Shown here: one piece after another, positions 10,336 to 22,800 of the stretch | Layout: each line of letters opens with the position of its first letter | Position numbering within the stretch: the first letter of the stretch is position 1 | Notes under the pieces: generated by a model | Told to the model about the DNA's origin: nothing | The model's input: the letters and a program-made list of their open reading frames with translations, nothing else | The model's database searches: none | Position numbers and translations under genes: made by a program | NCBI GenBank assembly: GCA_001972305.1 | Contig: BDDD01000023.1 | Span: 479,707-543,706 of the forward strand | Length of the DNA stretch: 64,000 bases | Source of the DNA: Cephalotus follicularis | Taxonomy: Eukaryota; Streptophyta; Magnoliopsida; Oxalidales; Cephalotaceae | Reading direction: 5' to 3'

Positions 10336-10965
10336 TCTTGTTGTAGTTGTTGTTTTGATTGTTTGTTGCTGTTTTTTGTTTGTTGCTATAATGGACCTTG
10401 TTGTTCATTTGTATTTCCTCTTTGAAATTCTTGTTTGTAAAAGACAAAGTTGTTAATGTTTTTATGATATTAATGAAATGTTTATGTGTTTTATGAATTG
10501 TGTTTATAATTGTATGAATGAGTTTTTATTGTGCTAAATGGATGTGTTTTCTCAATTATTGCAGAAAATTATATTCATTACCGATATTTTATGCATAATG
10601 CCTATGTTCACTCTCTTTAACCTTGCTTCTATTAAGGGGGAGCTAATGTTTTCTGCCTTTTGTAATACCTTTTGATGCTATACAAAAAAGGGGGAGAATA
10701 AGCTCAAAATATGTTAGTATCAAAGGAGGAGAACAAAGGGGGAGAACAGGGCTTAAGCTCATAAGTTAATGTTAACTTGGAGAAAAGGCTCACCTACTTG
10801 GAGAAATTGTTCGAGGAAGCAAATCTTATAACTTATTTGACATTGCACACTCAATATGATCTTTGCAAAATATCTCTATTTGATATTCACTTATATTTTT
10901 AATTTGGTATTACTTTAATTTATGCCTTTTGAGCAAATTTTTGTCATCATCAAAAAGGGGGAGAT
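10336..10965 (+). other. TE4 3' non-coding region with repeated polypurine tracts
   Basis: There is no frame of note. Polypurine runs of the type AAGGGGGAG appear at about 10633-10642, 10684-10698, 10722-10732 and 10735-10747. The functional one is at 10952-10964, touching the LTR. A polypurine tract resists RNase H and primes plus-strand DNA synthesis. Extra internal tracts would allow several start points. Confidence 0.7.
10952..10964 (+). promoter_or_regulatory. TE4 polypurine tract
   Basis: AAAAAGGGGGAGA ends one base before the TGTTGACG start of the 3' LTR. This is the expected place for plus-strand priming. Confidence 0.85.
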
Positions 10966-11951
10966 TGTTGACGATTTAGTCTCAGTCCTTATTTTGATGA
11001 TAACATATTTGCATTTTACAAGTTTACTTGATGTGCAAGGAATTACAAGTTCAATATCAAAGCATTATACCATCTGCAGAAGAAGACATCGACTTTCAAA
11101 GGAAAAACATCGATGTCCGTACAGAAAGAAGTCGATCCCTTTCTAAAAGACATCGACGCCTTTCATGCCAGAAGTTACAGGTCAAATTCACAAGAAGACA
11201 TCGACTTCTAAAGGCAAAGACATCGACGTCCGTACGAAAGAAGTCAATCCCTATCTGAAAGACATCGACGTCTTTAGGTGCCAAAGTTACAGGACATGTT
11301 CGAGTGATGACATCGACGCTTATCAGTAAAGACATCGACGTCCGTACGAAAGACATCGACGCCTTTACATAGACATCGACGCCTTTCTAGAGCTACCTGC
11401 ATTTCTCAGAAAATACATCGACTCCCACAGAAGAAGTCGATGTGATGTTCAAAGTGTCAATACCCGGAGATTTCCCAAAAATGACATCGACGTCTTTTTA
11501 AATGAACAAGACCCGGGAAACCTAGAACGGCTAGTACAAGCACTTCCAACGGCTATCAGCTACAAAGACCTCGACGCCTTTTGAAAGAAGTCGACGTCTT
11601 TATACCAGCAGAGATAATAATCAAAGATGTTAACTACACATTTTTTAATCAAAAGCTTCCATAATTCATGCAACGACTACAAACCTTTTATGGCTATAAA
11701 AGGAAGACTGAAACCTCAGAGGAAAAAGGAGAGAAAATCATACATACAAAGATCAAGCAAAACAAACATACAAAGATCAAATCAAATTCAAAGTTCCTTC
11801 GAAAAGCTTTCTCTTCACACTTTAAGCTATTTTCTTGTTGTCACTGAATTGAGCAACTATATCTTGTAATATCCAACCTTGTGAGAGGTTTAGTTACAAA
11901 CACTACACTTTATACTTTGATTGTAATAGGGGAGTGAACCCTAGTGAATTT
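10966..11951 (+). repeat. TE4 3' LTR, truncated
   Basis: It aligns with 5237 to about 6243 of the 5' LTR, including the TCGAC array (about 11090-11610) and the TATA box at 11695-11701. It stops at CTAGTGAATTT, after which TE3 RNase H begins. About 260 bp of LTR end is missing. Compared with the 5' LTR it lacks a 21-bp stretch in the array. Confidence 0.88.
11090..11610. repeat. TCGAC palindrome array in TE4 3' LTR
   Basis: Same array as at 5355-5900, with a few substitutions and one 21-bp contraction near 11492. Confidence 0.87.
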
Positions 11952-13617
11952 CTTCTGTGAAAAGAGATATCTCAAACTCTTATGATCAGTGAAAACTGTA
12001 AACTTGGTCCCATAAAGGTAGTGGCGCCATTTTCCAAGAGCAAAGATAATGGCCGCCAGCTCCAAGTCACGCACTGGGTAGTTTTCCTTATGTGGTTTGA
12101 TCTTCCTCGATGCATAGGCAATCACTTTTCCGTATTGCATAAGAACACAACCAAGCCCCTTTCCAGAAGCATCGGTGTATACAACAAAGTCTTCGTTCCC
12201 GTCTGGCAAGGCTAGGACAGTAGCAGAAATCAATCTGTCTTTCAACTCTTGAAAACTTCTTTCACAATCACTATCCCATACAAAGGCAGCGTTCTTCTGT
12301 GTCAATCTGGTCAACGGTGTTGCAATACGGGAAAATCCCTCAACAAACCGATGATAATACCCTGCTAAACCCAAGAAGCTGCGAACTTCGGAAGCATTCG
12401 TCGGTCGTTTCCAATCTTTCACAGCCTCTACTTTCGATAGGTCCACTGATAAACCATTATTAGAAACAATATGCCCAAGAAAAAGCAACCTCCGATAACC
12501 AAAACTCACACTTGTCAAATTTGGCATACAATCGGTGATCCCTCAAAGTTTGTAGTACAATGTAGAGGTGCTGGGCATGCTTCTCATCGGTCTTGGAATA
12601 GACCAAGAGGTCGTCAATGAACACTACAATGAACTGATCCAAATGCTGCCTGAACACTCGGTTCATCAGGTCCATGAAAGCCGCAGGAGCATTAGTCACA
12701 CCAAAAGACATAACTAAGAACTCATAATGGCCATATCTCGATCTGAAAGCCGTCTTTGGAATATCCTCCGGTCTGACTTTCAACTGGTGGTAGCCCGATC
12801 TCAAGTCGAGCTTGGAAAACACTGTCGCTCCTCTAAGCTGATCAAACAGCTCATCAATGTGCGGTAGAGGGTACTTATTTTTCACTGTAACTTTATTGAG
12901 CTGTCGGTAGTCAATACATATACGGAGCGATCCATCTTTCTTCTTGACAAAAAGAACCGGTGCTCCCCAGGGCGAAGCACTAGGTCTTATAAAACCTTTG
13001 TCGAGAAGATTCTGTAACTGTATCTTTAACTCTTTCAACTCTATCGGTGCCATTCGGTACGGTGCTCGAGAAATCGATGCAGTTCCTGGTATCAAATCAA
13101 TCACAAATTCTATCTCTCTGTCTGGCGGCAACAACGTCAAATCCCGAGGAAAAACATCTCCGAACTCGCAAACCACCGGAATGTCCTCCAGTTCCAGCCG
13201 CCATCTATCTGTATCGAGCACATGTGCCAGAAACCCCTGGCATCCCTGTCGTAACAATCTGTCCGCATGTAAAGCCAAAATCATCGGAACAAACAAAGGC
13301 TCTAAGGTGCCAAGAAACTGAAAAGGTGGTCGTCCCGGAGGACTGAAAACCACTACTTTCCAATGACAATCCACCTGAGAAAAGCTAGCAGACAACCAAT
13401 TCATGCCAAGAATCACATCTAGGCAATCCATCGGTAAAACAATAAGATCGGCTAACAAGCAACGATCATCAATCTCAACAATACAATCTCTACACACTCG
13501 ATCGGTGGTCGTTGACTCACCGAGAGGTGTGGATACCTCCATAAAGAAAGGAAGGTACTCAGTCCTCAAACCACCATGGGAGACAAAATGCAATGCAATG
13601 AATGAATGAGATGAACC
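11952..13617 (-). pseudogene. pol: TE3 pol: end of protease, reverse transcriptase, partial RNase H
   Basis: The minus frame reads protease tail ([17 protein letters not shown]), then RT. The RT marks are [47 protein letters not shown] and the catalytic box [10 protein letters not shown] (FIDD). It then passes the connection ([27 protein letters not shown]) to RNase H ([45 protein letters not shown]). An extra base in a T run near 12480 shifts frame between RT and the connection. RNase H is cut at 11952 by the join to TE4 DNA. Integrase is absent. It is otherwise well conserved, suggesting moderate age. Confidence 0.9.
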
Positions 13618-14996
13618 CTAATCAATAAGAACTCGCACTGGAAGCTGAAAGAGTCGAATGGTACCTCCAATCACAACATCTGACCCTGTTGCAGCACTCG
13701 GTTCCATAGCAAACACTCTAGCCTGAACTGTCGGAGCAGAAACCATAGGCTGCTTCCCCCTAGACTGCGAAGTCCCCTGAGAAGAAGATGGTACACTAGC
13801 TATCGGTCCTGGTGGAGGCGGTGCCCGCTGTGTCTGATCAAATCCTCTAGGATGAGAACTCCGAGCACAATCTCTAGCAATGTGGTCGGGACCACCACAA
13901 ACCAAGCAATGACCCAAGAACCATCTACAAATCTCAGAAGTATGGTTGGTCTTCTAACAATGCACACAAGGAACCGTAGCACTCTGATTACCACTCTCAG
14001 AAAGTCTGGAGGGTGTACCCTGACTAGGTGCTGAAGATCGGCCTCCTCGACGTGCGTTCCTCGATCTGCCTCTCATCTGGGAATGGGACAGATTCCCGCT
14101 ATCCTGATTACTACCCTGAGAACCAGGTGAGGGGCTACTATCAGTCTTCTGTGATTTAGCACTGCCAATGTCACTACCACTCTGCCAAGAAGAAGGAGTA
14201 GGCCTGGTGCGGGCTGCATTCCTCATCAGTTTAGCCTCAGATGCAATATCCTCAAGCTGCATAGCTCGGGAAGAAATATCTGATATGGAGGTCAACCCCA
14301 AGGGAATCAATTGCCTTCTCAAATCCAATCTCAGTCCCCGAAGGAACTTCTTTGCTCTATGCTCTTGGCCTTCCACTAAGTATGGAGCATATCGGGCTAA
14401 CTGCATGAATCTTGCCTCATACTCAGCAACTGTCATGCTTCCTTGTACCAAGTTAGCAAATTCAATCTCCCTTATGTCTGTCTCTACTTGAGGGTAGTAC
14501 CTTGCATTGAATTCTCCTTTAAGGCATCCCAAGAGCGGACTATGCCATTCCTTGTCCAATCTGTATTAACCATAGCCCACCAGTGCTCAGCTTCTCCTTG
14601 GAGCATATACACTGCCAATACCAATCTCTGTTCATCATCACATCCCATGACCTCAAAGATCTTTTCCAGATGGATTAGCCAAGACTCAGCAAGGGTAGGA
14701 TCAGGGAGTCCTACAAATGCTGGAGGCTGCAACTTTAAGAAACGGCTCAATATGTCTTCCCTCCTTGGTCTACGTTCCACTCTAGCCTATTGGCGTCCCA
14801 TCATAGTATGCATCCATTCCATAGTGGCACACAATTGTCTCCAAACCTCAGGGTCAGCACCCGTTGGTGGAGCATTAGGATCATACTCTGGAAAATCTTT
14901 ACCAGGAGCCTGTTCATCATCAACAGGAGCAGGGGCAGGAGCAAGGGCAGGAGCATTCCTTCCACCCCGTCGGCCACGCCTTCCTCTATTTTCCGT
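13618..14996 (-). pseudogene. gag: TE3 gag and protease start, broken
   Basis: The likely first codon at 14996-14994 reads ACG instead of ATG, followed by a basic ENRGRRGRRGGR N terminus and a Pro/Ala linker. The retrotransposon gag domain follows (FVGLPDPTLAESWLIHLEKIF, AEHWWAMVN, MTVAEYEARFMQLARYAPYLV), broken by a stop at 14787-14789 and a one-base frame loss near 14518. Two knuckle-like motifs are present: a partial one ending ATVPCVHC then a stop, and an intact CLVCGGPDHIARDC. The protease site LLID-x-G-S is interrupted: a TAG at 13618-13620 stands between Asp and Gly, where Ser is usual. The frame beyond the stop is unchanged. Confidence 0.85.
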
Positions 14997-15165
14997 TACT
15001 ATAAGTGACAACAATGGGATGATCAGATGAAATCACTTTCAATTCCAATATCAATCTCTTTTCCAATAACAATAGCATGAACAAGCAAGAACACATATCA
15101 TGCAAATCCATTCAGTCAATCTCAATCAACGAATTTATATACTTAGCTAGCAGGCCGACCAATGT

Positions 15166-15177
15166 CTCTGATACCAT
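15166..15177 (-). promoter_or_regulatory. TE3 primer-binding site
   Basis: On the minus strand TATGGTATCAGAGAC directly follows the 5' LTR. TGGTATCAGAG complements the 3' end of initiator tRNA-Met, the usual primer for plant gypsy elements. Confidence 0.8.
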
Positions 15178-15179
15178 AC

Positions 15180-17590
15180 TGTAACACCCCGCGCCCGCAA
15201 GGCGGACACGTGGCGTTACTCTCAATCCAGTATACAATACAATGGTCGGGACTAGCAATATAAAAAAATGCGGAAAACTTAAAACTTTACAATACATATC
15301 AGTTGCGGAAGAAACAATACACTGATCCATACAAACGATACAATCCCTTTATAATACAAGTCTTTTTAATACAATAACAATCTTTCAATACAATATCTCA
15401 ATACAATACACTCCAATCTCCACTACAAAGTCTCACAACCAGCTCCTCGGTGTCCAAGCAGTCATGCGATCAACGGTCCTCAGTCCTTTTGTCCACTGCT
15501 ACCTGCTGCCCTACCTATGCAGCACACAAAGGTACCACATAGCCCCACGCCGAAAGATGGGGTTAGCCACACAGGCTAAGCAGAAACCCCATGCAGCATG
15601 TATGCATGTACAATGTGCAGTATCGGTGACAATTTATACAATAACAATGTGCGGTGTACAATATCAATGCATGACATGGCAAATGTACATGTACAATTGG
15701 CGATCAGACTATCCGTATGACAGTGGCCCAACAGAGCACACGAATAGGATCTATAATAATCAATCAATGGCAGACACTCAATGGTGGTGTGTGAAACACC
15801 CAATCAATCAATCAATATCCTATAGAGCATGCGACCGGGTCAATACAATGTCAATCGGTTAGCAGTGATCAATCCCACGGAAGGTAGTCCTTCAAAAAGG
15901 GTGGGAGATCTATCTACGGTTTCCAGATTGATCAGTTCTGGAACTCATAGATCTTCCAGCCTATGCCTGGGTCAATACGGTCTCGATGAGCTACAACCGA
16001 GGGAGCTACTGATACCGTTAAGGAGCTACGGCCTCAAGGGAGCATCAATCGACAATTAATCGGTATCGTTCATCAGAGGGTCAATACAATACAATAAATG
16101 AAACGATCGCCAGAATAGGTGGACAGAGTCAACAACCTAACATGCCGACACGAATCATGAGGTCGCTCTATAGATCCATACATTACAATCAATCAATCAA
16201 TCAAGTCAATACAATATGGGGTAAAGTCAATAAGTGGTGGTGTCTAATGGAGAAATGGGAACGTTCGTCCATCGTACCGACTTAGGCTCGCAACAACACT
16301 CACGACTCAAGCAATCGATCGATGTATCAATACAACGTCGAAGCAAAGCAATAAGTGGTGGTGCCTAATGGAGGGATGAGAACGTGCATCCATTTTACGG
16401 ACTTAGACTCGCAGCAACACTCATGACTCAAGCAATCAATCGGTCAGTGCAATCATTAAAATTGTTTGCAAACACTTGAACACCTCAAGTGAGGCTCCGA
16501 TCAAGTGGCGATGTGAAAAGAAGTAGGAAACTAGCTTTAAAACAGTTAAATCTCCTTTCAATATATTAGCTTCGATGTCTTAAATGAAAGGTGTTGACTC
16601 CTCTTTAAAATGGAGGAAAGACATCGATGTCTTTAGAAAGACGTCGATGTCTTTCCTTGTTCATGTAGAGAATTGGCCAAAGACGTCGACGTCCTTTGAG
16701 AAAGGCGTCGACGCTTTTCAATAAAAACAGCCTGCGAATGCGCATCGATGTTCGGCATCGACGTCTTTCCAGGGGAGAGACATCTCGAGGCAAAGACGTC
16801 GACGTCTTTAGAAAGATGTCGATGTCTTTGCTGCAGAATCAAGGATATTGCACTCGTATGAGAAAGACATCGACGCCTTTGGGCTAAGGGTCGATGTCTT
16901 TCCGGGCAGGGTCGATTTTTCTGCTAGAAAATGGGGCCAATCTCAAGCCAAAATCCAATTAAAAGACATTCTTTGAAAACCAAAGTTTACAATCAATCAT
17001 TTGAGGTTAGTAAGACTAGTTACAACCTTCCAAATTCGATTTCAATCATTCAATTTAACAATTAGGTCAAGGGTAAACCCTAAAAACCTCTATTCAATCA
17101 CTCAATCACTCAATTCAATCATGCAATTCAATCAATCAATCAATAAATCAGTATGTAATTCAGCAAAGGAGTCCTACATTGCACTGAAGCTTCAAAGTTG
17201 AGCTAACGATCGATCAATCGGCTGAAAACGCCCAATAATCCGCTACTTTCTTGTTCAATCGGTAAGCCACAACTTGTAATCACTGTCCTTGTAGATGGGG
17301 ATGCAATTCCGGCTGCAAGGGAGGAAGATGGAGGCTCCAGCTAGAGAGAGAGAGAGAGAAGGATAGAGAGAGAAGAGGAAATGTGAATAATGAGAGACAA
17401 AGACAAATAATTGACTTAAATAGTCGATTCGATCAACTCTCAGAAACTCGGCCCAAATTCCTGACTATACATGCATATAACCAACACAATATCAATAGGT
17501 ATAAGAATACCTCAATACAATACGGTTCAGTACGGTACAATACAGTACGATGTATGCATGAACAGTACCAAAGGGAATTCGATCATCACA
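15180..17590 (-). repeat. TE3 5' LTR (2411 bp)
   Basis: It runs from TGTAACACCCCG at 15180 to ...ATCATCACA at 17590, flanked by the primer site and the target duplication. It is the complete copy that shows what the 3' LTR has lost. It contains the palindrome array at 16556-16922 and a GA-rich run (GAGAGAGAGAG) near 17344-17360. Confidence 0.9.
16556..16922. repeat. TCGAC palindrome array in TE3 5' LTR
   Basis: Counterpart of 4700-5062. The perfect palindrome AAAGACGTCGACGTCTTT is conserved at 16792-16809. Confidence 0.9.
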
Positions 17591-17595
17591 GTTTT
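17591..17595. repeat. TE3 target-site duplication, right copy (gtttt)
   Basis: Matches 3316-3320 exactly. Confidence 0.9.
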
Positions 17596-18254
17596 GGTGT
17601 GTACTCTAGCCAACTCCTGGCACATAGGACCACCTCCGTTAGCCAGTGACCTCTGCCATCACTCGACTAATCGGCAATATGCATAGACAATCAATTCAAT
17701 CAGTGTAATTCAATAATAATACTACATATATAAATAATATGCAATATCAAAGTGTTTTGTTTAGAAACATATAACATTTCAGTGATCGTACATCTCATAT
17801 GAGGAAAACGATATCAATACAGTAGTGGTTTCCAGTTTTGGAAACAAAACAGTAAGTACCTCACATAGGAGGAAAATCAGTAGTTCTTTTAAACAATAAG
17901 TTTTCATTTGTAAATGATATTTGATATCATAATTTGGGTACATAGCCCATAGTTGGTTTCAATCGTTGAAATACAAGTGGCAGTGGTGGTGAATAGCACC
18001 AAAACAGTATATAATAGTATAAGGTAGCATATACAGTAACAACATTACAAGACAGTAGCAATTCAAGGATTCACAAGGAATAGAATTTCATAGTCATTCA
18101 TATGCAACTCTCACAAGGAGTACGTACGTTGTTTAATTTTGAATGTAATTATATATAAGGCCAGGATTGACTGTTCTAATCATCCATATGGGGGCCAAGT
18201 GAATTACATTCAAAATTGAGGTCCAACAGAACCTATATCAGCAATTTTTTTTAC

Positions 18255-18385
18255 CCAGGACAGTCGACTGCCCTCAAGAACAGTCGGCTGTTTTGGCTGA
18301 GTAGTCGACTACCATGAAGAATAGTCGACTGGATAGGGTTGAGTAGTCGACTGCCATGAAGAACAGTCGACTGCTTCTACCCAGA
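18255..18385. repeat. CAGTCGACTG array in TE2 3' LTR (first block)
   Basis: Seven or eight copies of the 10-nt palindrome CAGTCGACTG or one-base variants, spaced roughly 15-22 bp. A second block lies at 19436-19515. Both recur in the 5' LTR. Confidence 0.88.
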
Positions 18386-19435
18386 AAATACAGGCAGTAG
18401 CAATTTGTATGCAATTCAATGTTCAATTTCTAACCAATTCCACACATGCAATCATACAGAAATAACATACATGATATGCATAGAATATCTTCCATAAACA
18501 TGTCATTACCCCTACCTCAATAGCTTATCCCAAGATCAATTCGAATGATCTTTCTCTTTGAGTTTCCAAGACTTTTCACCAATAATCCTTCCAATTCCAG
18601 TAGAATATAATCTATACAGTGCATGCATGTTTACAGACACATGCATTAGTATTAGTAGGTTTCAGTAACTTCTCATGACAACTACAATCCCAATGGTAGT
18701 TAATCCTTAGTTCATTAAGCTTCATAAACACCCTTTTATACTTTCTCTTTGAACTCTATGTCAATATATTTTGATTCCAGATTCATTGATGTGGACAGAA
18801 GGTTATACTTAAGAGAATCAATGTACATTTATCTTAACAACTAACAACATCTATAACTCGAATTAGAGTTGTTAAATCCTCTAAGCTTCATGTCCATTTT
18901 CTTGAACCATATGCTACGTTCCATTTTAATTCTAGAACATGCTAATCTTTATCCATGTTAACAGAAGGTATTAAAATCTTCCTAGTTACATCATTAACAG
19001 TACTACTTAAGCAGGGAGCTCGAATTTGGAAACTTACCAGGAGAAATTCAAAGCTTCCAAGTCCCCTTTTGCACTCTAAGCTTTCACATGCATCCACTTG
19101 CCAACAATTCTCTCGCAATTCCCTCTTCTCTCAGTGTTTTCTAACACACATTCAACTCCTGGACAGCTGATATAAAGGTTTAAGAACCTTGAATTCGCCA
19201 GGCTCCATTTCACAGCTTCTCTCCTTTTCTTCTCTCTCTCACATGCACCTCTTTTCTCACCCTTTTCTCTTCTATTTTGCAGGTTGCAGGTCTGCAATTC
19301 TTGCAGAGGGAATAGAGGACATGCAAGGCACTCCCCTTGCATGTTATGGCAGCTGGTGACACGCATTTCGCATGCATGCCACATTTAGAACACTTGGCAT
19401 CACTGTCTCTGCGCCTCCAGGCGCCTGTGCAGTAC

Positions 19436-19515
19436 CATTCCAGTCGGCTGTCTTTGACACGCTGTCGACTGTCCACTCTCGCCTCAGACAGTCGACTGTT
19501 CCCTTGTGATAGTCG
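19436..19515. repeat. CAGTCGACTG array in TE2 3' LTR (second block)
   Basis: Four to five CAGTCGRCTG-like motifs close to the minus-strand 5' end of the LTR, the U3 side. Confidence 0.85.
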
Positions 19516-19689
19516 GTTGTCGATGGCTGTTTTAGGGATTCTTAAGTTTGAAACTTCACCAATTGTACATCCATTCATCCCAAGCAATTACCAATCACAA
19601 TTTATAATAATTGGACATTAAATTCAAATGAGTGCACATTTTATTAATCAATATTACAGTGTACACGAATTGAATTTGCGGTTATTACA

Positions 19690-21345
19690 TTCCCTGCCTT
19701 CACATCCTTGCTTGAGATATTTCTGTGCTCGAGTATAGGAAATGATCAGAGCAGTAACATTCTTCTCTCTGATAAACTTGCACTCAGTCCCATCTTGCAG
19801 ATAAAATGTCATCATCTTGCTGTAGCAGTCAACACAAGCATGATGAGCATACAGCCAGTCCATCCCCAAGACTATATCAAAATCCTGGATAGGTAACACT
19901 ATCAGGTCAGCAGATAATTCAATTCCAGCTACCGTGATCTCATAGTCTTTCATAACAGTATCAGATAGAAGACAAGTAAGCATAGGAGTACTCACCTCCA
20001 ATACATAAGGTAGACTAGAAGTAATACCATGCAAATTGCGAGCAAATTCAGATGCAATAAATGAGTGCGTCGCACCAGGGTCAATCAATACATGAGCTAA
20101 TATGCCAGATATGTAAATAGTAACTCCCACAACAGTAGTAGATTCTGACACATCATCTTTAGATAAGGTGTAGACCCTACCTTTCACAATCCCTTTTCCA
20201 GTGTCTCTCCGCGGTTGAGCCGCCGTAACACTACCACTAGCACCAGCACTTCCTTGTTGGCCGCGTGCTTGATCCCTCATCATCGGGCAATTAATCACCA
20301 TGTGATCTTGTGAACCACACCTCAAGCACTTTCCCATCTTCTTCCAGCATTCGGTCTCATCATGATTCTGACGACTACAAAAAGTACATCCACCTGTATT
20401 CTGTTGACTGTTTCGGCTCGGAGTCCTTGATCGTGTGCGTCAAGAACCTCCTTGACCTCCGTTATCAGATATGGTTGACTTAGCAGGATTATTGCTTCCC
20501 TGCCCCTATGACTGTACAGCCCTCGATTGATTAGTACGAGTTCGTTCTGCCCTTCTCTCATTTGCGTCAGCCTCCAGAATCATCGCTCTCTCAGCGACAT
20601 CAACAAAAGTGGTTAGCTGCAACATCAACAATTTAGATCTGATATCTGGTCGAAGGCCTTTCAGGAACCTTCGGATCATCCGTGCTTCACCCTCCACTAG
20701 ATAAGGTGTGTGTCTTGGCAGCTCCACAAATCTAGTATGGTACTGAGCTACCGTCATGTCTCCTTGACGTAACTCCATCAGTTCAGTCTCCCATCGATCA
20801 CGCTCAATCTGTGGTACATAAGCATCAAGAAACTCAGACTGAAATCTGTCCCAAGTCCGGTCAAGTCCACGGGCTTCCCATTTTGCTTCAGTCCTTTCCC
20901 ACCAGTAAGTCACCTCGCCCCATAAGCGGTATACGGCAAAGTTAAGCTTCTGCTCATCGGTACACTCCAGAGAAGCAAAAATCTTCTCCAGGTCTCTAAT
21001 CCATTGCTCGGCTACAGAATCATTCAATTCACCATTGAAAGTTGGAGGATTCTGTCTCATGAACAGCTCCAGATCTCAGCCAAATCCACCGGCATGGCAA
21101 GCTTCAACTGCTTGCTGATAGGTACGGTTAGCCTCGTATATTTGCCGAATTGGTTCCATGTTTGCCGCGTTCGCTTGCATCTGCTGTTGAAAGAGATCAG
21201 CCATGCGGTCAAAGTGACTCCTCTCGTCATACACTGGGGGAACATTCATTCCTTCGTTCACTGCCGGGTCATTTCCAGGTACCGACGGTGCGTTGACCCC
21301 TTCGTCGGCTCTAAGCCTTCCTCTTCTTCCTCTTCGGAGATCCAT
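19690..21345 (-). pseudogene. gag: TE2 gag-protease, three nonsense changes
   Basis: A single unshifted frame runs from ATG 21345-21343 to the LTR. Basic N terminus (MDLRRGRRGRLR). Gag domain: FNGELNDSVAEQWIRDLEKIF, TYWWERTEAKW, DMTVAQYHTRFVELPRHTPYLV, IRRFLKGLRPDIRSKL. Two CX2CX4HX4C knuckles: CTFCSRQNHDETEC and CLRCGSQDHMVINC. Protease: VLIDPGATHSFIA, with Pro where the DSG/DTG triad needs Ser/Thr, then DFDIVLGMDWLYAHHACVDC. Stops at 21076-21078, 20506-20508 and 20440-20442 correspond to Arg or Gln in the related TE5 copies, as expected from C-to-T change. The frame runs into the 3' LTR soon after protease, so RT, RNase H and integrase are cleanly missing. Confidence 0.88.
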
Positions 21346-21433
21346 TCAGTTTCCTATATGGAATGATATAATCATTAGGAAACAATTCACTTAATTTCTG
21401 AGAAACTTATCCCAGCTAGCATATATGGAATAT

Positions 21434-21445
21434 GCTCTGATACCA
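21434..21445 (-). promoter_or_regulatory. TE2 primer-binding site
   Basis: Minus-strand TGGTATCAGAGC lies three bases inside the 5' LTR and complements initiator tRNA-Met. Confidence 0.85.
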
Positions 21446-22800
21446 TGCTGTCACACCCCGTTTTTCCCAAATTACATTGGACAAGCATATATGGTGATAT
21501 CAGAAATAAGCATAATAATATTCCAGCATTCCAATTACCAATTCATAAATAAATTTGCGGAAGCATTCAGTAAGCCGGAATATAAATACAAGTCATCCGC
21601 ACGCATCCCATACTACGTGCAGGCATAATCCCATAATTATCCTCAACATAAGGAAAATACTACAATACGAGGTATGAACCGTTCATTACAAATTACAATA
21701 CAACATCATAAATAACAACCTTAAGTTGACAAATAGAAGCTCTCCAAGCTTCAGCAGTAATCTCCAAGTCTTCGCTTAATCTGAAATTGTAGGGGTTAGT
21801 CGTTGTCCTCACTTGGCTAAGTAGGAAGATAATGCGTGCTAAGGAATATATGAATGCAACATGTATGACAGTTTATATTTAAAATAACATTTAAATGTGC
21901 CAATATATAAGCAATCATGCCAAGTGGCCATAGACAATCCATATGCAAGAATACCGCACAATGGTACAATCAATCAATCCAGTGGTTTTCCGAAGACCAG
22001 TATTGGGCATCAAGACGTCGCTAACCCCTAGCCTACGTCGAGCCACCTAGCTATCACTCCAACTCCGCTGATGATAGGAGGTAAACAATACTATCGGCAT
22101 TAAGCGGGCAGTTAACAATCAAGCTCTGCATTGCAGGCAGTTTTGGTGTGTAATCTAGCCAACTCCTGGCACATAGGACCACCTCCGTTAGCCAGTGACC
22201 TCTGCCATCACTCGAATAATCGGCAATATGCATAAACAATCAATTCAATCAGTGTAATTCAATAATAATACTACATATATAAATAATATGCAATATCAAA
22301 GTGTTTTCTTTAGAAACATATAACATTTCAGTGATCGTACATCTCATATGAGGAAAACGATATCAATACAGTAGTGGTTTCCAGTTTGGGAAACAAAACA
22401 GTAAGTACCTCACATAGGAGGAAAATCAGTAGTTCTTTTAAACAATACGTTTTCATTTGTAAATGATAGTTGATATCATAATTTGGGTACATAGCCCATA
22501 GTTGGTTTCAATCGTTGAAATACAAGTGGCAGTGGTGGTGAATAGCACCAAAACAGTATATAATAGTATAAGGTAGCATATACAGTAACAACATTACAAG
22601 ACAGTAGCAATTCAAGGATTCACAAGGAATAGCATTTCATAGTCATTCATATGCAACTCTCACAAGGAGTGCGTACGTTGTTTAATTTGGAATGTAATTG
22701 TATATAAGGCCAGGATTGACTGTTCTAATCATCCATATGGGGGCCAAGTTAATTACATTCAAAATTGAAGTCCAACAGAACCTATATCAGCAATTTTTTT

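Larger units (their letters stand above)
5237..11951 (+). mobile_element. TE4: SIRE/Maximus-like Ty1/copia deletion derivative
   Basis: This plus-strand element starts TGTTGACG inside the TE3 LTR. It has a 5' LTR, a 5'-truncated gag with zinc knuckles, protease, GAG-pre-integrase and a partial integrase fused to the RNase H tail. Then follow a TCGAC palindrome array, an extra frame of about 440 codons, polypurine tracts and a truncated 3' LTR. A long extra frame after pol and AAGGGGGAG-type polypurine tracts are typical of the SIRE/Maximus lineage. The LTRs are closely similar (about three differences in the first 100 bp), so TE4 looks young relative to its host. The right end is deleted, so no target duplication can be seen. 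Confidence 0.88.
3321..17590 (-). mobile_element. TE3: Ty3/gypsy element inside the TE2 3' LTR
   Basis: The ends are TGTAACACC...ATCATCACA with a perfect 5-bp duplication. The minus-strand order is 5' LTR (17590-15180), primer-binding site, gag, protease, RT and RNase H. Then comes an abrupt join to TE4 at 11951/11952, and finally the outer part of the 3' LTR (5236-3321). The integrase, the polypurine tract and about 0.5 kb of 3' LTR are missing. One deletion spanning the right end of TE4 explains all of these losses. Confidence 0.9.
17591..19689 (-). repeat. TE2 3' LTR, proximal part
   Basis: Continues the LTR interrupted at 3320 and aligns with about 22143-24243 of the 5' LTR. It ends ...GCGGTTATTACA at 19689, followed by a purine-rich minus-strand run (GAAGGCAGGGAA) that serves as polypurine tract. 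Confidence 0.9.

Noticed and set aside
17344..17360. GA microsatellite as a functional element
   Set aside because: A short simple repeat in an LTR with no sign of function beyond composition.
19076..19587. Cys-rich ORFs of 100-125 codons on the minus strand in the TE2 3' LTR
   Set aside because: They lie in the LTR, overlap each other in different frames and are broken in the 5' LTR copy (only 70 codons at 23718-23930).
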